A stretch of DNA of 6,091 bases from a bacterium (GTDB taxonomy: Bacteria; Nitrospinota_A; UBA7883; JACRGQ01): contig JAKAGL010000158.1 of NCBI GenBank assembly GCA_021815535.1, positions 1 through 6,091 on the forward strand. The letters run 5' to 3'. Under the pieces are notes generated by a model. It saw nothing but the letters and a program-made list of their open reading frames with translations, ran no database searches and was not told where the DNA came from. The translations under genes were made by a program, and so were the position numbers. This document shows, in pieces, positions 5,310 to 6,091 of the stretch. How positions within the stretch are numbered: position 1 is the stretch's first letter; each line of letters opens with the position of its first letter.

Positions 5310-6091
5310 ATGAAAACCGCCGAAGTTACCTTACAAACCGCACTTGACCATAAACTGACCGCCGATGAATATGAACTGATTAAAAAACACATGGGCCGCA
5401 ACCCAAACCTGCTGGAATTGGGCATCTTCGCGGCGATGTGGAGCGAGCACTGCTCCTACAAAAGCACCCGCGTTCACCTGCGGCGGTTCCCCACCACCGG
5501 CAAATATGTGGTGCAGGGGCCGGGCGAAAATGCCGGCGTCGTCGATATAGGCAACGGTCTCACAGCCGTCTTTAAGATGGAAAGCCATAACCATCCTTCA
5601 TATATTGAACCGGTGCAAGGGGCCGCAACCGGCGTTGGCGGCATTCTGCGCGACGTTTTCACTATGGGTGCGCGCCCGGTGGCGTCGCTCGACTGCCTCC
5701 GTTTCGGCCACCCCTCGCACGAAAAAACCAACTATCTGGTCGGAGGTGTCGTCCACGGCATTTCCCATTACGGCAATTGCATTGGCGTTCCGACCGTCGG
5801 CGGCAGCACCCGGTTCCACGAGTGCTACAACGGCAATATCCTTGTCAACGTGATGAACGTCGGCATCGCGCCGCGAAACAAACTTTTCTTCGGCCATGCC
5901 TCCGGCGTGGGGAATAAAATCATTTATATCGGCAGCAAAACAGGGCGCGACGGCATCCACGGCGCAGTAATGGCCTCGGACAGTTTTGGCGACGATAGCG
6001 AATCGAAGCGTCCCACGGTTCAGGTAGGCGACCCTTTCACCGAGAAACTGCTACTGGAAGCCTGTCTCGAAATATTCGTCGAATATTTCGA
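5310..6091 (+). CDS. purL: Phosphoribosylformylglycinamidine synthase, small PurL subunit (3' end cut by window edge)
   Basis: Readable for 260 codons, about a third of the usual 720-760-residue small-type PurL. It catalyses the ATP-dependent conversion of FGAR to FGAM in purine synthesis, taking ammonia from PurQ with PurS in the complex; neither partner gene is in the window. The N-terminus goes straight into the PurL start region: ELIKKHMGRNPNLLELGIFA, then MWSEHCSYKS with H47. Next come KMESHNHPS (E91, H93), GAATGVGGILRD (105-116), PTVGGSTRFH (161-170), TGRDGIHGAVMASDSF (211-226) and DPFTEKLLLEACLE, all typical of AIRS-like ATP-binding enzymes. The lack of the long N-terminal extension separates it from the fused gamma/beta-proteobacterial enzyme. 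No Shine-Dalgarno precedes ATG 5310. The last codons (VEYF) lie in a perfect inverted repeat at the sequence end and fit the family less well, so they may not be genuine. Confidence 0.95.
   Translation, partial: MKTAEVTLQTALDHKLTADEYELIKKHMGRNPNLLELGIFAAMWSEHCSYKSTRVHLRRFPTTGKYVVQGPGENAGVVDIGNGLTAVFKMESHNHPSYIEPVQGAATGVGGILRDVFTMGARPVASLDCLRFGHPSHEKTNYLVGGVVHGISHYGNCIGVPTVGGSTRFHECYNGNILVNVMNVGIAPRNKLFFGHASGVGNKIIYIGSKTGRDGIHGAVMASDSFGDDSESKRPTVQVGDPFTEKLLLEACLEIFVEYF
6067..6091. repeat. Perfect 12-bp inverted repeat with 1-nt spacer at the window end
   Basis: TCGAAATATTCG (6067-6078) is followed by T6079 and its exact reverse complement, CGAATATTTCGA (6080-6091). It sits within purL codons 253-261 and finishes on the very last base. 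It could be a chance coding palindrome or a fold-back artefact at a contig end. Confidence 0.9.

Noticed and set aside
5598..5960. 120-codon reverse-strand open frame
   Set aside because: It is antisense to strongly conserved purL sequence and shows no family features.
1..6091. Search by eye for a new defence, mobile or CRISPR-like system
   Set aside because: No spaced repeats, transposase, integrase, toxin-antitoxin pair or defence-type gene cluster is present; the lone DEDDy exonuclease has no defence neighbours.

Overview
This is a bacterial chromosomal segment of moderately high GC (judged by eye) that is almost fully coded. It holds seven protein genes, two of them cut by the window edges, and no sign of RNA genes, mobile elements, prophage or CRISPR. 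The exported M48 metallopeptidase and the membrane VKOR-DsbA fusion suggest a Gram-negative-type cell. The last gene is the short, stand-alone type of PurL; this argues against gamma- and beta-proteobacteria, which normally carry a fused PurL of about 1300 residues. A VKOR-thioredoxin-fold fusion in place of DsbB would fit a deltaproteobacterial-, Nitrospinota- or similar-type genome. That placement is inference and no gene here settles it.

Layout from left to right. (1) A leftward pair: a PRC-barrel protein (1333-869) whose end overlaps the start of a VKOR-DsbA-like fusion (888 to beyond the left edge). (2) A short divergent intergenic region (1334-1423) with a clear TATAAT box. (3) A rightward pair 5 nt apart: a response regulator with a SpoIIE/RsbU-type PP2C phosphatase output (1424-2590), then an NylC/DmpA-type (P1, S58) N-terminal-nucleophile hydrolase (2596-3489). 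(4) A convergent leftward DEDDy-type 3'-5' exonuclease (4135-3512). (5) A rightward secreted M48 zinc metallopeptidase with a LysM-like C-terminus (4179-5243), divergent from the exonuclease across 43 bp. (6) purL (5310 to beyond the right edge).

Functional links are mostly at the level of pairs. VKOR-DsbA would make disulfide bonds in exported proteins, and the M48 protease would act in envelope quality control, so both belong to envelope protein folding although they are in separate transcription units. The response-regulator phosphatase would normally act on a STAS-domain anti-anti-sigma factor, but none is visible here. purL is a housekeeping purine biosynthesis gene.

Two sequence-level patterns stand out. 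Several genes have a -10-like hexamer 8-9 nt before the start codon and no Shine-Dalgarno, as expected for leaderless transcripts; the response-regulator gene instead has a TATAAT box plus a proper ribosome binding site. Also, the last 25 bases of the window form a perfect inverted repeat inside purL exactly at the sequence end, which may be a fold-back assembly artefact.
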